64,000 bases of DNA from Muscardinus avellanarius (GCA_963383645.1 OY726571.1:25474616-25538615); one strand, 5' to 3'; shown: positions 13,765 through 26,067, counted from the stretch's first letter. Notes: generated by a model from the letters alone, not told the origin. Translations and numbers: made by a program.

Positions 13765-13979
13765 TTTTTTTTTTTTTGGTGGTACTGGGGGTGGAACCCA
13801 GGAGCTTTCTACCTCCAGGCTATACTCCCAAACCTATTTTATACTTTATTTGGAAACAGGGTTTCCCTAAGTTGCTGAGAGCCTCACTAAGTAGCTGAGG
13901 CTGGCTTCAAACCTATGCGATCCTCCTGTCTCAGCCTCCCAAGCACGGGGACTACAAGCGTACACCACCACACCCCACA
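13708..13979 (-). mobile_element. B1-dID SINE with (CTTT)n tail
   Basis: Target duplication TGACATGTATTCTT at 13694-13707 and 13980-13993; A-tail expanded to (CTTT)n at about 13718-13764. Confidence 0.9.
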
Positions 13980-14008
13980 TGACATGTATTCTTAAAATGT
14001 CATTCTTT

Positions 14009-14160
14009 AGCCACTTGGGAGGCTGAGAAATGAAGATTGCAAGTTCAAACCCAGCCTTGGAAATTTAGCAAGATCATGTCTCAAAATAAAAGATAAGAAA
14101 GGCTGAGGGTGTGTCTCAGTGGTAGAGTACCCCTAGGTTCATCCCCAGAACTTTAAGTAG
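14009..14160 (+). mobile_element. Old B1-dID SINE, 5' truncated
   Basis: CCACTTGGGAGGCTGAG to GGTTCATCCCCAGAACTTT; diverged. Confidence 0.6.
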
Positions 14161-14693
14161 ATAAGTAAAATAGATAAATGAAAATGAAACCTCGTTCTTG
14201 ATTCTTTCTTTTCTCCTCTATGTTATTTCTCCATTTTCCTCTTCTATTTTTAATGTTTGTAATGTTCTTTCACTCTGTGTGTCTTTGTAAGTGTCACAAA
14301 GTCCTTCAGGGAATAAGGTGAGGCATCGGTTAACTAAGTCAGAGATACAAATCTTTATTTTCCTGTGCTGTTAGTGTCTTTACATCCATGTGTGGAACCC
14401 AGTGTTGATCCTTACTCCTGTTAGTGATGGTTGTTTTAGCTCAAATATATCAGTGTTTGATAAGCTGGCACTTCTGTAAAATTAGAATATGGTATGTAAG
14501 CTCATATGTGAAGTGAAAGTCCAATATAGCTATAAACATATGGCTCACACTGTGAAATGTTCTTTTTTTCCTTTCTCAGGGAATTTTTAAGAACTATAAA
14601 AGAACATATGTCCAGTCCTAGGATGCTCTGCCAGATTTCTTCCTAAACTGTGGTTTGAGATTGTAGGTCATACTGGACACATCTGTCTGAATG

Positions 14694-14694
<1 letters not shown>

Positions 14695-14731
<37 letters not shown>
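14695..14731. repeat. (TTG)n microsatellite
   Basis: About 12 units, not obviously attached to a SINE. Confidence 0.9.
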
Positions 14732-15439
14732 TAAGAACAATTTGAAGACAGCTTTTGAGTGACATAGCTCAGCATACTTAGTTCCTTCATATGTTTGGAG
14801 TCCTCAGTCTTGAAAATCAGACAGAAATCCTCTAAGCTGTATGTAGCCATGACTGTAGTGGCCATGCCTTTCCTGGGTATAAATGAAATGAGAAATTCAT
14901 TTGCCTGTTTGCTTTCTTAGCAAATCTGTGGTTCGGGGGAAAGAACTTTACAGTCATCAAAGAATTCATTTTTTAAACTCACCTATTGTTACTAACAAAA
15001 CCATATAACCTGACAGTCACGGGTAGTTTTTTTATGTATAAAATGAATAGTAATAATGTCTTCCTACGTTACAGAGTTACTGTGAAACTTAGATGAGATA
15101 ATATGTCTGAAAGAGCTTTGGAAACTACAAGAGCAATTATATTAGACCTGCATTTCTCCAGTTGGGACAAATGAGATCACAGTAACTAATAGCAAAAACA
15201 CTGTTTATTTGGCTTTAAACATTATGTAGTCTGCAAGAGTTTTAGTTCTCTCCACTGCATAACTTGTTCGGGAACGTTGAGCACACGCTCTGAGATGCCT
15301 GATGAGTGCTCCCGGCATCAGGAATGTGAGTAACTGTGGCTCATGCAGCCAGTACTCACCGAATCCATAGCCCACGTCTCTGACGTCACTAATGTCCTGA
15401 CCCTTTGGGACATACAGTCAACTCCAGGTAACTAGCTGT

Positions 15440-16020
15440 GAAGTTCCTCCTGTGTCTTCCTTTATTGCAGGAGCCAGCCGGCAAAAGTACAGGTTCTGAA
15501 GAGAGGAGTGAGGATGAAAGAATTCAATTCTAAGAATTTAATTCAAAGAATTTTGATCTTGCATGGAAGGATCGCCAGTCCACTCCCAGGTTGATATCTC
15601 TACTGGCTGATCCCGGGTTTATTTCTTTTGAGGTATTTACAGTTGCAGGTCAATCAATACCCTTGTGCTATCACCACCTGAATACAATAAAGACAGATCC
15701 AGGCTGGGCGTGGTGGCACACGCTTGTAATCCCTGCACTTGGGAGGCAGAGACAGGAGGATCACGCAGGTTCGAAGCCAGCCGCGCGTGCTCGTTTAGGA
15801 GACCCTGTTTCCAAATAAAAATGTAAAAATGGGTCTGGGAGTGTAGCCCGGAGGTAGAAGGGCTTCCAGGAACCCCAGTACCACCAAAAAAAAAAAAAAA
15901 AAAGACAGATCCAAAGCACATACATCGCGGGCAGGTCAATCAATACCCTCGTGCCATCACCACCTGATCTTCTCTCAGACCTTTTACTTTGAACTTTCCA
16001 TGACCCCAAACCTTGTTAAC
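15440..16020. mobile_element. Possible LTR fragment with an internal ~74-bp repeat
   Basis: CAGGTCAATCAATACCCT occurs at about 15646 and again at 15931, each followed by a near-identical CACCACCTGA. Removing the SINE at 15702-15913 leaves a tandem unit of about 74 bp. GGAGCCAGCCGGCAAAAG at 15470 is reminiscent of ERVK-type LTRs, but no retroviral gene is present. Assignment is weak. Confidence 0.3.
15702..15900 (+). mobile_element. B1-dID SINE, young subfamily
   Basis: Exact 13-bp target duplication AAAGACAGATCCA at 15689-15701 and 15901-15913; inserted in the possible LTR fragment. Confidence 0.92.
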
Positions 16021-16258
16021 TCTGGGTGAAGGACAGTCAGCTGAGTCAAAAATTTTCTTTTAGGGGAAAACCTTAATGGCTTCCCACACTTTATAGTGCC
16101 TCAAAGTGGCAAACACACCTTTGCCACCAGGCTGGGCTCAGTAGGACACAAGCTGAGGAGGAGCATCAGCGGGAGGCAGGGCTGCAGGTGTTCTCCAAAG
16201 CCAGAGGTGAAGGTCTCTGCCCCAAGGTTTGTGCACATTATTTAAGATTGTGGCAGAG

Positions 16259-17382
16259 GCGAGCCCAGCCAGCATGACCGCCCAGTGCCGGCCCGACCCG
16301 CTGCGGGAGCGCACCGAGCGGCTGCTGGCCGACTACCTGGAGCACTGCGCCCGCAAGCCCGGCGAGCCCGGCCTGCCGCCGTCCACGCCCGAGGCCGCCC
16401 TGCTGCGCGCCGTGGCCGCCGGCACAGTACCCCGGCTTCTTCTCCAGGTTCCTGGGCTACCAGGGGAACCGCGTGGAGCTGATGGAGCGCATGGCCGAGG
16501 CCGTGCTCTCCGACGACGCGGGGCTCACCTGGAGCCGCGTGGCCATGCTGCTGGCCTTCGCGGGGACGCTGCTGCAGAGAGAGGAGGCGCGGGGAGCCCC
16601 GGCCCGGGGAGGCGGCGCGGGACTGCCGCTGCCTGGTGAGGCTGCTCAGCTCCTGGCTGCTGGGGCGCCATCGCGCCTGGCTGGAGGACCACGGGGGCTG
16701 GGACAGCTTCTGCCTCTACTTCAGAGCACCCTTACCACTTGCTTTTTGGAGAACGCTGCTGCTCCAGATTCTAGTGACATGCGTGTTTACAGTGACCTTC
16801 ATCTGCCTCTGGACGCAGTTTTATCATAAATTCAGAAAATTGTAACTTTTTTTTTTTAACCTGTGAACTGTGGCCAGCTGAGGGACAGTTTTAGACAAAT
16901 CAGAACCAAGAAAAACCTCTGCCCCAAGACATTTCTGCCGCATGTTACAGGGATTCCTGTGGGGATGACTCTGCCCGTGTTTTAACCTGGAGCGCATTAT
17001 TCAAGTGTGAGGACAGGACACAAGATGGCCTTCGCTGAGTGGGGGTGTGGGTGTCTAGAAGCTCGTCACTCCAAACATCTGCAGAAGAAATAGCATCCCA
17101 TCCACTGGGCCAAGTAATGCTGTCTATCGGCTGCACTGAGACGAATCCGCGACTCAGGGATGCTGCTAACACATCGTGAGCACGGGCCAAGGGCAGAATG
17201 ATCCGCAGAGCGGCCCAAGTCCCAGAGCAACGAGGAAAATAATGTGAATCCTTTCCTAAGGAATTCTGGGAAATCTGATTCTTGGAAACCTACGTCCTTT
17301 GACAGCTAGTGCCTGGGACTTCTAAGTTTTATTATATTCATTTCTCTGATTTTAATAAATTTTACAAAACTTTAAAAAAAAA
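16259..17382 (+). pseudogene. BCL2L10: Processed pseudogene of BCL2L10 (Bcl-B/Diva/Boo)
   Basis: A GC-rich island in AT-rich intron. It starts with a short 5'UTR and ATG at 16274; conceptual translation matches BCL2L10 across three frames. The N-terminus contains DPLRERTERLLADYLEHCAR, the centre NRVELMERMAEAVLSDDAGL, and the C-terminus HRAWLEDHGGWDSFCLYF (BH2) followed by a hydrophobic tail-anchor ending at TAA 16843-16845. One frame change lies near 16425, a second between about 16575 and 16636. No intron interrupts the BH2 region where BCL2-family genes usually have one. AATAAA at 17354, an A-run and a 15-bp target duplication (AAGATTGTGGCAGAG at 16244-16258 and 17383-17397) show L1-mediated retroposition. 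The parent protein regulates mitochondrial apoptosis; this copy cannot encode it. Confidence 0.9.
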
Positions 17383-18301
17383 AAGATTGTGGCAGAGACT
17401 ACAAGCTGAGCTGTCCAAAGATGATGTAACCATTAGCTCTTCCAGCTGTTTCAGAGCTGTGGATCCTAACCATACTAGACTGTGTGTTTGAGGACTATTG
17501 ACAGCTGAACTCTGGATGAGATCTAGAGGGAAGGAAAAGTAGCACCATGGCCAGCCACTCTAACTATGGGATGCTGGGAAACTGGCTACTCAGAGAAGTC
17601 TAGGGGGAAAAAATGGAAATAAATACAAATAAAAGCCTTTCTGTGAGCCTTGGGTCAGAGAAACCCACAAGTGGTGCTGCTTTTTGTTACATAAGCTGAA
17701 TAAAGCGCATGTTTTTACCAGCTCTTCTTTGCTTTCAGCCTGAGGATGGTAGGCTGGAGAGTTTCTGGTTCTGGTCATGCTGTTATGCTAAGTTGTCCCC
17801 CTTCCTCCAATTGGTTGGGCATGAAATAAATCTGTGCATCTCAGCTCTCTGCTCCAAAATATGAAAGGTGAAGCAACCTGGTTAAATTGGGGCACTTGTC
17901 TTAAGTCCCTGCACAGAGAGCAAACACCTGTTTTATTTAGAATGAGCTGATTCAAAGAGGTGTGCTTCATATAGATTATGGGCATGATGGCCTAAAGCCA
18001 CCGATTGACACTACCTTCACCTCTGGCCTCCTGCCTTCCAACTGTGGCACCATACAGAGCACTCCAAAGCAAGGATTATGGTTAGCAGCCATCCCTTGAA
18101 AAATTGTAACCGTTCATTCGATGTTCATTGATTGGATTTTCAACCCAAATAGAGCAAGAGTTAAAGACTTATTATTCTCCTTGCCATCAATTTTTAATTC
18201 ATTAATGAAGAAATGGGTGGTGTTCTGTGATGTAGTACAACACTGAAAAAGGAGTATTTTCACAAAAAGTTTTAAAATCAAATCAACAAATAGATATTGA
18301 G

Positions 18302-18527
18302 GAGGCAGGCGTGGTGGCACACACTTGTGATCCCAGCACTAGGGAGGCTGAGACAGGAAGATCGCAGTTTACAGCCAGCCTCAGCTACTTAGTGAGGTCC
18401 TTTGCAACTCAGTGAGACCCTGTTTCAAGATAAAGAATAAAAAGTAGGGCTGGGGGTGTAGCTCGGAGGTTCCAACCCTGGGTTCCGACCCTAGTACCAC
18501 ACACACACACAAAAAAAAAAAAAGAAA
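18302..18527 (+). mobile_element. B1-dID SINE
   Basis: Target duplication AAATAGATATTGAG at 18288-18301 and 18528-18541. Confidence 0.9.
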
Positions 18528-19006
18528 AAATAGATATTGAGTATTAACAAAATACATGAAAATTCTATTTGGCTAGGAGCAGAACCTCTGAGTTTAGCTT
18601 TGCTAACATTCTCTTTCTATAGACAGTACAGAAGAATGAATTCTTTTATTACAGGCTTAATTTTGACCTTTAAGAGAGGACTAACTGATGAAAACAATAT
18701 TAGGGAAAAGTAATTAGATTATCATGGAGTTCCTAGTAGTGAAGAAAAAGAAAACAAGCTCTTCAAGGAGTGGAAGCAGACTTGAGTAAGTGATTAAATA
18801 AAAACAAAATGTGACCTCAATCTTATTGTGCCTAATCACAAGAACAAATCTATTATTAAGAGAGGAGTAATCTACACAGAGCTTAGAATAAGGGAGCCAA
18901 AGAAAAACTAATCATTGTACCTCTCACTGTCTATCAGAGAAGGAGCCTGAGCCAGTCACATGTTTAATCTTTAATCTGTTCAGCAAACCATTTTATGGAG
19001 GAGAAT

Positions 19007-19222
19007 AGAATTTTTTTTTTTTTTTTACAGGTCTGGGAATGAAATTCAGGGGTATTCGACCCCTGAGCTACACCCCTGACCTATTTTTTATTCTTTATTT
19101 TGAAACAGGGTCTCACTAAGTTGCGGAGGGCCTAAGTAGCTGAGGCTGTCCGCGAACCACGATCCTCCAGTCTCAGCCTCCCAAACGCTGGGATTACAAG
19201 CGTGCACCACCACCCCCGACTC
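19007..19222 (-). mobile_element. B1-dID SINE, ATTCGACC subtype
   Basis: Target duplication TTATGGAGGAGAAT at 18993-19006 and 19223-19236; dID reads GGGGTATTCGACCCCTGAGC. Confidence 0.9.
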
Positions 19223-19475
19223 TTATGGAGGAGAATTTCTGAAGCTTTCGAAACTGTAAGGCACTAACCATTAAACCATTAAAACAGTTTCTCTGTTGGC
19301 CTAATAACTCGAGTGTAACCAGTATTTATAGCAGAGTTTCTGTTGATGACTAGACTACTTGAAAATTTGAGGGTTCTTTTCTCATTGCACATTAATATTT
19401 TATATTAATTATATAAATTAATATAAATTATATTAATAATTATATAAATTATATTAATTAATAATTATATTAATG

Positions 19476-19648
19476 TGGCACACACTTGTAATCCCCGCGC
19501 TTGGGAGGCCGAGACAGGAGGATCGCGCAGGTTCAAAGCCAGCCACACTGGCTTAAGAGATCCTGTTTTCAAATAAAAAAAATATAAAATAGGTCTGGCA
19601 GTGTAGCCTGGAGGTAGAAGGGCTTCCAGGAACCCCAGTACCACCAAA
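19476..19648 (+). mobile_element. B1-dID SINE, young subfamily, 5' truncated
   Basis: Starts at GTGGCACACACTTGTAATCC inside an AT-rich palindromic stretch (19400-19475); GGCTTCCAGGAACCCCAG variant. Confidence 0.8.
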
Positions 19649-19900
19649 AATATATATATTTTATATATCAGTTTTCTATTTTGTCAGCATATGTACTTAA
19701 TCAGTGTTCATTTATTAAAAAAAAATAATTTTAGGATCTACCAAGTAATACTACCTGGAAAGGCTATCTATACCTTCAACAATACCATAGAGATTTCAAA
19801 TAAGCTCAAGTTTTAAGAGAAAATAGTTTGATTGATATGTTGATTAAATGAAGTTAGTGGAGATCTTGAAGTTTCATTCTGTAAGCAAATTTACATACTG

Positions 19901-20247
19901 GCCCAGCATGGTGGTACATGCTTGTAATCCTAGCATTTGGGAGGGTGAGATTGGAGGATCGCGGTTTGCAGACAGCCTCAGCTACTTAGTGAGGCCTTCC
20001 ACAACTTAGTGAGACCCTGTTTCAAAATAAGCAATAAGCCAGACATGGTGTTGCACACTTGTAATCCCAACATTCAGGAGGCAGAGACCGGAGGAACCTG
20101 ATTCACAGACAGCCTCAGCCACTTATGCCCCTTGCAACTCAGTGAGACTGTTTCAAAAATAAAGAATAAAAAATAAGGCTAAGGGTGTGACTCAGAGGTT
20201 GATTGCCCCTGGGTTCCATCCCCAGTACTGCACAAAAAAAAAAAAAA
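19901..20247 (+). mobile_element. Two B1-dID SINEs in tandem, with (GGAA)n tail
   Basis: A first B1 half (19901-20036) runs directly into a second complete copy (20037-20247), whose tail becomes (GGAA)n at 20249-20307. Confidence 0.75.
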
Positions 20248-20650
20248 GGAAGGAAGGAAGGAAGGAAGGAAGGAAGGAAGGAAGGAAAGAAGGAAGGAAG
20301 GAAGGAAACTGGCTGGGAGGCATGGTCATACAACCAACACATGACAAACTCATCCCAGGGATCGGAGCCTGCTGGGGCTGTCACCTAAACCAGCAACAGA
20401 GAACGTAGTAACTGCAAGTGTGGTATTGTACACTAAAACACAAAATAGGAAACACTGGGCTTAACAACAATTGGGGGAGAAAAGTCCTAGTGATATGTGA
20501 GCTAGAATACAATATAGTTAGAGAACATGCAGTGCCAATAGAGTTTAAGATGATGTTTACCGAGGAATAATATCTAGACTCAGCTTGCAGCACTGCTTCC
20601 CCTATGTTGGCTACTCTATGTCTGAATTATGGCAATTTTTTTTGGAAATT

Positions 20651-20857
20651 CTTTTTTTTTTTTTTTTTTGTGGTACTGGGGGTGGAACCCAGAGGCCTTC
20701 TACCTCTGGGCTATACTCCCAAACCTATTTTGGAAACGGTCTCACTAAGTTGCTGAGAACCTCACTAAGTTGCTGAGGCTGGCTTCGAACCTGTGTGCTC
20801 CTCCTGCCTCAGCCTCCCAAGCGCGGGGATCACAAGCGTGCACCACCACGCCCGGCT
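20651..20857 (-). mobile_element. B1-dID SINE
   Basis: Poly-T, TGTGGTACTGGGGGTGGAAC to CACCACGCCCGGC; TTTTTTGGAAAYTCT flanks both sides. Confidence 0.88.
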
Positions 20858-21311
20858 TTTTTGGAAACTCTTTGATAAAATGGAACATATCTAGAAAGAG
20901 GTGATGGGGAAGGTTAATCTATAAGGTGCCTAAATGCTTTATTTTACTATGCATAATGCACTATAAGAATTAATGTCTGTCATAGCATGTCAGATGTGTG
21001 TGGAGTGATGTCAAGGCACTAACTTTGAATCATTCTAACCAAAGTCTATAGCATCCAAAACTTGAAGTGGAGTTTGAACAATTGGGTTTACATTATTCTT
21101 TCATTGAATATATATATATTAATTTCTGAATGCTGAGTTGAATTTTATATCTGTGTTACAAGTTATTCAGCCAGTGGCATCAATACTGTTTCATATAAAT
21201 TGTAAACATTATTCGCTTCCTTTTGTCATATAAGTGAGCAAAGGAGATTTTAGGAGGCAGAAAAGGTTCTCAATTTATTTAAAAAATAAAATAGTTTAAA
21301 AAGTCAATGTT

Positions 21312-21752
21312 TTAGCCGGGTATGGTAGCACATGCTTGTAATCCTAGTACTTAGGAGGCTGAGACAGAAAGATAACAGGTGCAAGGACAGCCACGGCAAG
21401 TAGAGAGACTCTCATCAACCTAGCCATACCTTGTTTCAAAATAAAAATAAAATTGGAGGCCAGGTGTGGTGGTGCACACTCATAATCCCAGCATTCAAGA
21501 GTCTGAGACTGAAGGATTGCGGTTCACAGACAGCCTCAGCTACTACTTAGTGAGGCCCTCAGCAACTTAGTGAGAACTTGTCTCAAAATAAAGAATAAAA
21601 AATAGGGCAGGGGGTGTAGCTCGGAGGTCAAATGTCCCTGGGCTCCATCCCCAGACCCACAAAAAATAAATTAAAAAAAAAAATTGGTCTGGTAGTATAG
21701 CTCAGAGGTAGAATGCCTCTGGGTTCAATTCCCAGCACCACACATGCATACA
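21312..21752 (+). mobile_element. B1-dID SINE with another SINE nested in its middle
   Basis: Target duplication AAAAAGTCAATGTT at 21298-21311 and 21753-21766 encloses the whole unit. A second copy at about 21462-21683 separates the host's B1 half from its dID half (21684-21752). Confidence 0.85.
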
Positions 21753-21927
21753 AAAAAGTCAATGTTCCCTAAATTGAGCATTTATTTCCTATGCCTAAAG
21801 AATATTCTCTATTAGATTTTAACTGCTTGCAGAATTAAGGGAAGAATTCCTAAAATGATTCCTTTTATGCAGTTTCTCAGTTCTTTCCTAGCATACTTAA
21901 GGCCCTGCACTGCCAGGGAGACAGACA

Positions 21928-21928
<1 letters not shown>

Positions 21929-21968
<40 letters not shown>

Positions 21969-21973
21969 ACACA
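21929..21973. repeat. (CA)n microsatellite
   Basis: About 20 CA units with one TA, followed by a G/A-rich stretch (21974-22005). Confidence 0.9.
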
Positions 21974-22208
21974 GAGGGAGGCAGGGAGGGAGGGGGAGGG
22001 ACGGAGATTGATTCTCAGTGAATAATCTTGTGAAGATGTAACCTTTAAAAGGGATGAGTTGAGTAACTTCCATGCACAAATATACAAATGTACACACACA
22101 TACACATACACCTTTAGATTAATTATATGCATTGCAAGGACTTGCAGCTTAAAGATGTTAAGTTTTTCACAATCTCCTGAATTAGATATTACTTATTAAT
22201 AAAGTCTA

Positions 22209-22395
22209 ACTGGGCATGGTGGGGCATGCCTGTCATCTTAGTACTTGGGAGACCAAGACAAGAGTATAGCAAATTTAAGGCTAGCCTCAGCAACTTAGCA
22301 AGAAGGTTTCAAAATAAAATAAAAGAGGACTGGAGGTATAGCTCAGAGGTAGAATGCCCCTGGGTTCAACACACAGTACCAATAAATAAATAAAG
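22209..22395 (+). mobile_element. B1-dID SINE
   Basis: ACTGGGCATGGTGGGGCATG head, dID GTATAGCTCAGAGGTAGAAT, AATA-rich tail; diverged. Confidence 0.75.
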
Positions 22396-22733
22396 TATAA
22401 ATATTATAAGGCTATGTATCAAACTACAGATATTAAAACATGGCTTATACAGAAAGGATACAATAAATTATTCATAGGTATTTCATTTTTGGTTTTGAAA
22501 TCCACTTTTTTAAGTTATGGAAAAAGCACCATGAAAATTCTTTCTCATCTTTTCTTCACATACCAAGCACCTGGCCCACATAGCTGCTGTGAAAATATTC
22601 TGTAAAATTACACTAAGAATAACTCTGTAACTTTAATCATTGTATGCCTATGATCTGAATGTGATTACTTAAGAGTCAGAGCAGTTCTGAAATGTAGCTG
22701 AACCAATATTATTCTTGATGTTAGAGGATTTTA

Positions 22734-22951
22734 TTTTTTTATTTTTTTTAATTTTTTTTTATTTTTTGGTGGTACTGGGGTTCCTGGAAGCCCTTCTACC
22801 TCTGGGCTACACTCCCAGACCTATTTTTACATTTTTATTTGGAAACAGGGTCTCCTAAGCCAGCACGCGCGGCTGGCTTCGAACCTGCGCGATCCTCCTG
22901 TCTCTGCCTCCCAAGCACGGGGATTACAAGCGTGCGCCACCACGCCCGGCA
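22734..22951 (-). mobile_element. B1-dID SINE, young subfamily
   Basis: Target duplication ATGTTAGAGGATTTTA at 22718-22733 and 22952-22967; GGGGTTCCTGGAAGCCCTTC variant. Confidence 0.92.
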
Positions 22952-23062
22952 ATGTTAGAGGATTTTAAAACTCTTAGAAAATGAGATGTGGAGAACAGAA
23001 ATTAGTAAAAAAAAAAAAAAATGTATATAACAAGAGCCATTTAAATGATTTAAATGTGGCAT

Positions 23063-23294
23063 CTTAGCTCCAGGCGTGGTGGTGCACTCTTGTAACCCCA
23101 GCATTCAGGAGGCTGAGACGGGAAGATCATAGTTGGCAGACAGCCTCCACTACTTAGTGAGGCCCTTTGCAACTCGGTGAGACCCCGTTTCAAAATAAAG
23201 AATAAAAAATAGGGCTGGAGGTGTAGCTCAGAGGTACAATGCCCCTGGGTTCCATCCCCAGTACTGCAAAAAATAAAAATAAAAATAAATAAAT
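23063..23294 (+). mobile_element. B1-dID SINE
   Basis: Target duplication AAATGTGGCAT at 23052-23062 and 23295-23305. Confidence 0.88.
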
Positions 23295-23356
23295 AAATGT
23301 GGCATTTTTGTTTCAGTCAACCTTCCGTCTCAGAACTCATAGAAGCCCCCACTCCT

Positions 23357-23740
23357 TGTCCACAGGGGATAAGTTTCAAACCGCCCCCAGTGGATGCCTC
23401 AGCCTGCAGATAATACCAAACTATATATAAGATTTTTTCCCTATACATACATCCCTATAATAAAGTTTAACTTATAAATTAGGCACAGTAAGATATTAAC
23501 AGCAATAACTAACAATAAGGTAGAATAATTATAACGGTGGCACTATAATAAAAGTTACTTATGAGATTAACAGCAAAACTAACAAAATAGAATAATTATA
23601 ACAATGTACTATAATAAAATCTATAAAAATGTGGTCTTTATCTCTTAAAATATCTTATCATATGGTACTTTATTTTCGGACCACGTTTGACTGCACGTAG
23701 TTGAATACTCAGAAAGCAAAACCACAGACAAGAGAGAGTA
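23357..23740. mobile_element. Tigger-type (Tc1/mariner) DNA transposon remnant
   Basis: CCTTGTCCACAGGGGATAAG at the left and CGGACCACGTTTGACTGCAC plus AAAACCACAGACAAGAG at the right resemble the ends of Tigger-derived MITEs. The middle carries AT-rich TTAACAGCAATAACTAACAA and its partial repeat. Confidence 0.55.
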
Positions 23741-24235
23741 CTGGACTACAGATTCCACACCAGGAAGGTGAGAGGTGATGCCAAGGGGGATTTTACTTCA
23801 GGGCCATGAGCGCTTCTTCCATTACCAAATCTTAATATTGAGGCTTTGTGTTTAATAAGCACAAAGCACTTCTGTGTGCTCTACCCAATGGCTTCTTAAC
23901 AATAGCAAACCCGAAAAGCTGCCAAAGAGCTAAACTGTTTTCAAGAACCTGCATTCACTCAGCTAGCTTGTAATTAAAGGTAATCCAATCTGCGTTGCCC
24001 TATCGCCCTCATTTGGGCTAAGTATCTAATCAGCCTGAAATTCAAACTCCCTCTTTAGGGCTTCTCCCTTCTTCCAGGTGGCCTGTTCTCTCCTCTCTGG
24101 TATCCAGGTGACAAAAGAGCCATGAATCCTTGAGGAGTTGTGGATCCTGGGGGTCTGCTTACCCTCTGTATCTCCTAGCTAGGAGTAAGGTTTACCCTCT
24201 CCCACCAGATACGTCTTTTCATCTGCTACTAACAG

Positions 24236-24635
24236 AACTGTCTTGATCTGTTTTGCATATCTATAACAGAATATCATGGACCTGGTCATCTATAAAGAAA
24301 AGAAATGTATTTTTCCCGGTTCTTTCGGCAGGGCCATCCAATACTGAAGGACAGGTACCTGGCGATGGCCTTCTACCTGTGTTATGTCATGGTAGAAGGT
24401 AGAAAGGTGAGAGAGTTCAAGTGCAAGGAAGAGAACGAGCAAAAGAAAGCAAGAGGAAGGGAGCCAAAGTCATCCTTTTAAGAGCCCACTCTGGTAACAT
24501 CACTGACCCATTCACTTCATCCCCAAGACCTAACTACCTCTCATTAGGCCCCGCCTCCCAGCACTGCTGCAGTAGGGCTAAGTTCCCAACATGGAAGTTC
24601 TCAGGGGCGCATTCTAAACACAGCCAAACACCTGG
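24236..24635 (-). mobile_element. MaLR-type LTR (ERVL-MaLR), solitary, diverged
   Basis: Read antisense, the landmarks of MaLR LTRs appear in order: a T-G-T-T-T-TGCAT-CTATAACAGAAT start, CTATAAAGAAAAGAAATGTA, a TCATGGTAGAAGGTAGAAAGG block, and AGGCCCCGCCTCCCA before the end. Only an LTR relic, no internal gene. Confidence 0.55.
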
Positions 24636-25360
24636 TACACTGACTTCCGGCGACATTCTCCTGCTGTCCTTGGGACCAATGGTCTCTTTCGTGCCAGCCC
24701 CACTCTGGTGACTCATCTTCACGTCAGTGCTCACTGGATCCTCCAAGTCTTACTTGTCTCCTAGGGCCAAGCCCTGGCTTTAAAGCTTCCACTACATAGA
24801 CTTGCTGCATGAAATCTGACCCCTTACCACTGTGATCCTGGATGGGCCCCAGGCTCTTAACTCCTACCTACTTCTTAAGGCCCCCACTGAAAGCGAATGG
24901 GAGCTTCTGGGCTCTCTGGTGCCATCCTAGAGCCAAGGGACACTGCAAGGAAGAGGTGAGAAGGATGATTGCTGATGCAGCCACCCCACACTGGGTAGTC
25001 TTCTCCTAAAGCTTGGAGATGGTAACTGGGCACAAGTCCCTTCCTTCATCTGCTTTTGTTACATTCTATCATCTTGTTCCTTCTGGATTTTTCCACTAGG
25101 AGAGTTTCTATTTCCCTTTTCTTTTTTTATATATACTTTTATTGCTACATTTTAGTCTCACATCATAATGTATTTCAGAGTGATTGTGACTTAGATACAC
25201 AAAGCAGTCGGTGTCTATTTCCCTTTTCTCCTCCAGAATATGGGCCCATCTGGGCTCCCTTGTTCTCAAGGGTACCTCAAAATAGGAAGATGCTGGGTCT
25301 AGTGGACCTTACTTATAGAAGAAAATACATCAAGAAATACTTCAAAAAATACTATCCCCA

Positions 25361-25545
25361 GCCAGGCGTGGTGGCGCATGCTTGTAATCCCCGCACCTGG
25401 GAGGCAGAGACAGGATGAACACACAGGTTTGAAGCCAGCCTTGCTGGCTTAAGAGACCCTGTTTCCAAATAAAAGTATAAAATGGGTCTGAGAGTGTAGC
25501 CTGGAGGTAGAAGGGTTTCCAGGAACCCAGTTTAAAAAAAAAAAA
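25361..25545 (+). mobile_element. B1-dID SINE, young subfamily
   Basis: Target duplication AATACTATCCCCA (25348-25360) and AATATTATCCCCA (25546-25558). Confidence 0.88.
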
Positions 25546-26067
25546 AATATTATCCCCAAACAGTAGATAATTGTAGAGCAGCTACAGGGGATTAGATGCT
25601 AAGAATAAAGTGGTAAATAAAATAGCTGAAGTTTCTGTCCTTAATAAGCTTATAATCTTGAGAATTTTGTAGGAACTATTTTCTATTTTTATGCAAGGGT
25701 ATAGAGACATATACATAAGAATGATCATTATAACATTTGTAGAATCAACTGAAAAGTCCATCAATAAGGAAACGATTGAACAGATTACAGAATAGCCGTA
25801 CTATGGGATATTATTAAGAGAAATAGATAATATCTATCACATGGAAGAAGAATCTGTAGCTACTCATCTAAATATATGTTGTATATACATACAGTATGCC
25901 TGCATGAATATAAAAAATACACAGCCAACTATTAACAGTGATTTTCTCTAAAAGGTGAAATTTGGTATACTTAGATAGAAAGGAAATTTTCACCTTTATA
26001 AATTATGTTGTTTGAATTTTATACAACAAGCTTTTATTACTTTCGTATTTTGTATTTTGTATTTATA

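Noticed and set aside
13674..13898. Open frames with long Phe/Ser/Leu runs, here and at 20139, 37800, 46529 and 48335
   Set aside because: They translate microsatellites at SINE tails, not proteins.
16250..16700. CpG-rich stretch as a promoter island
   Set aside because: Explained by the GC-rich coding sequence of the BCL2L10 retrocopy, bounded by target duplications.
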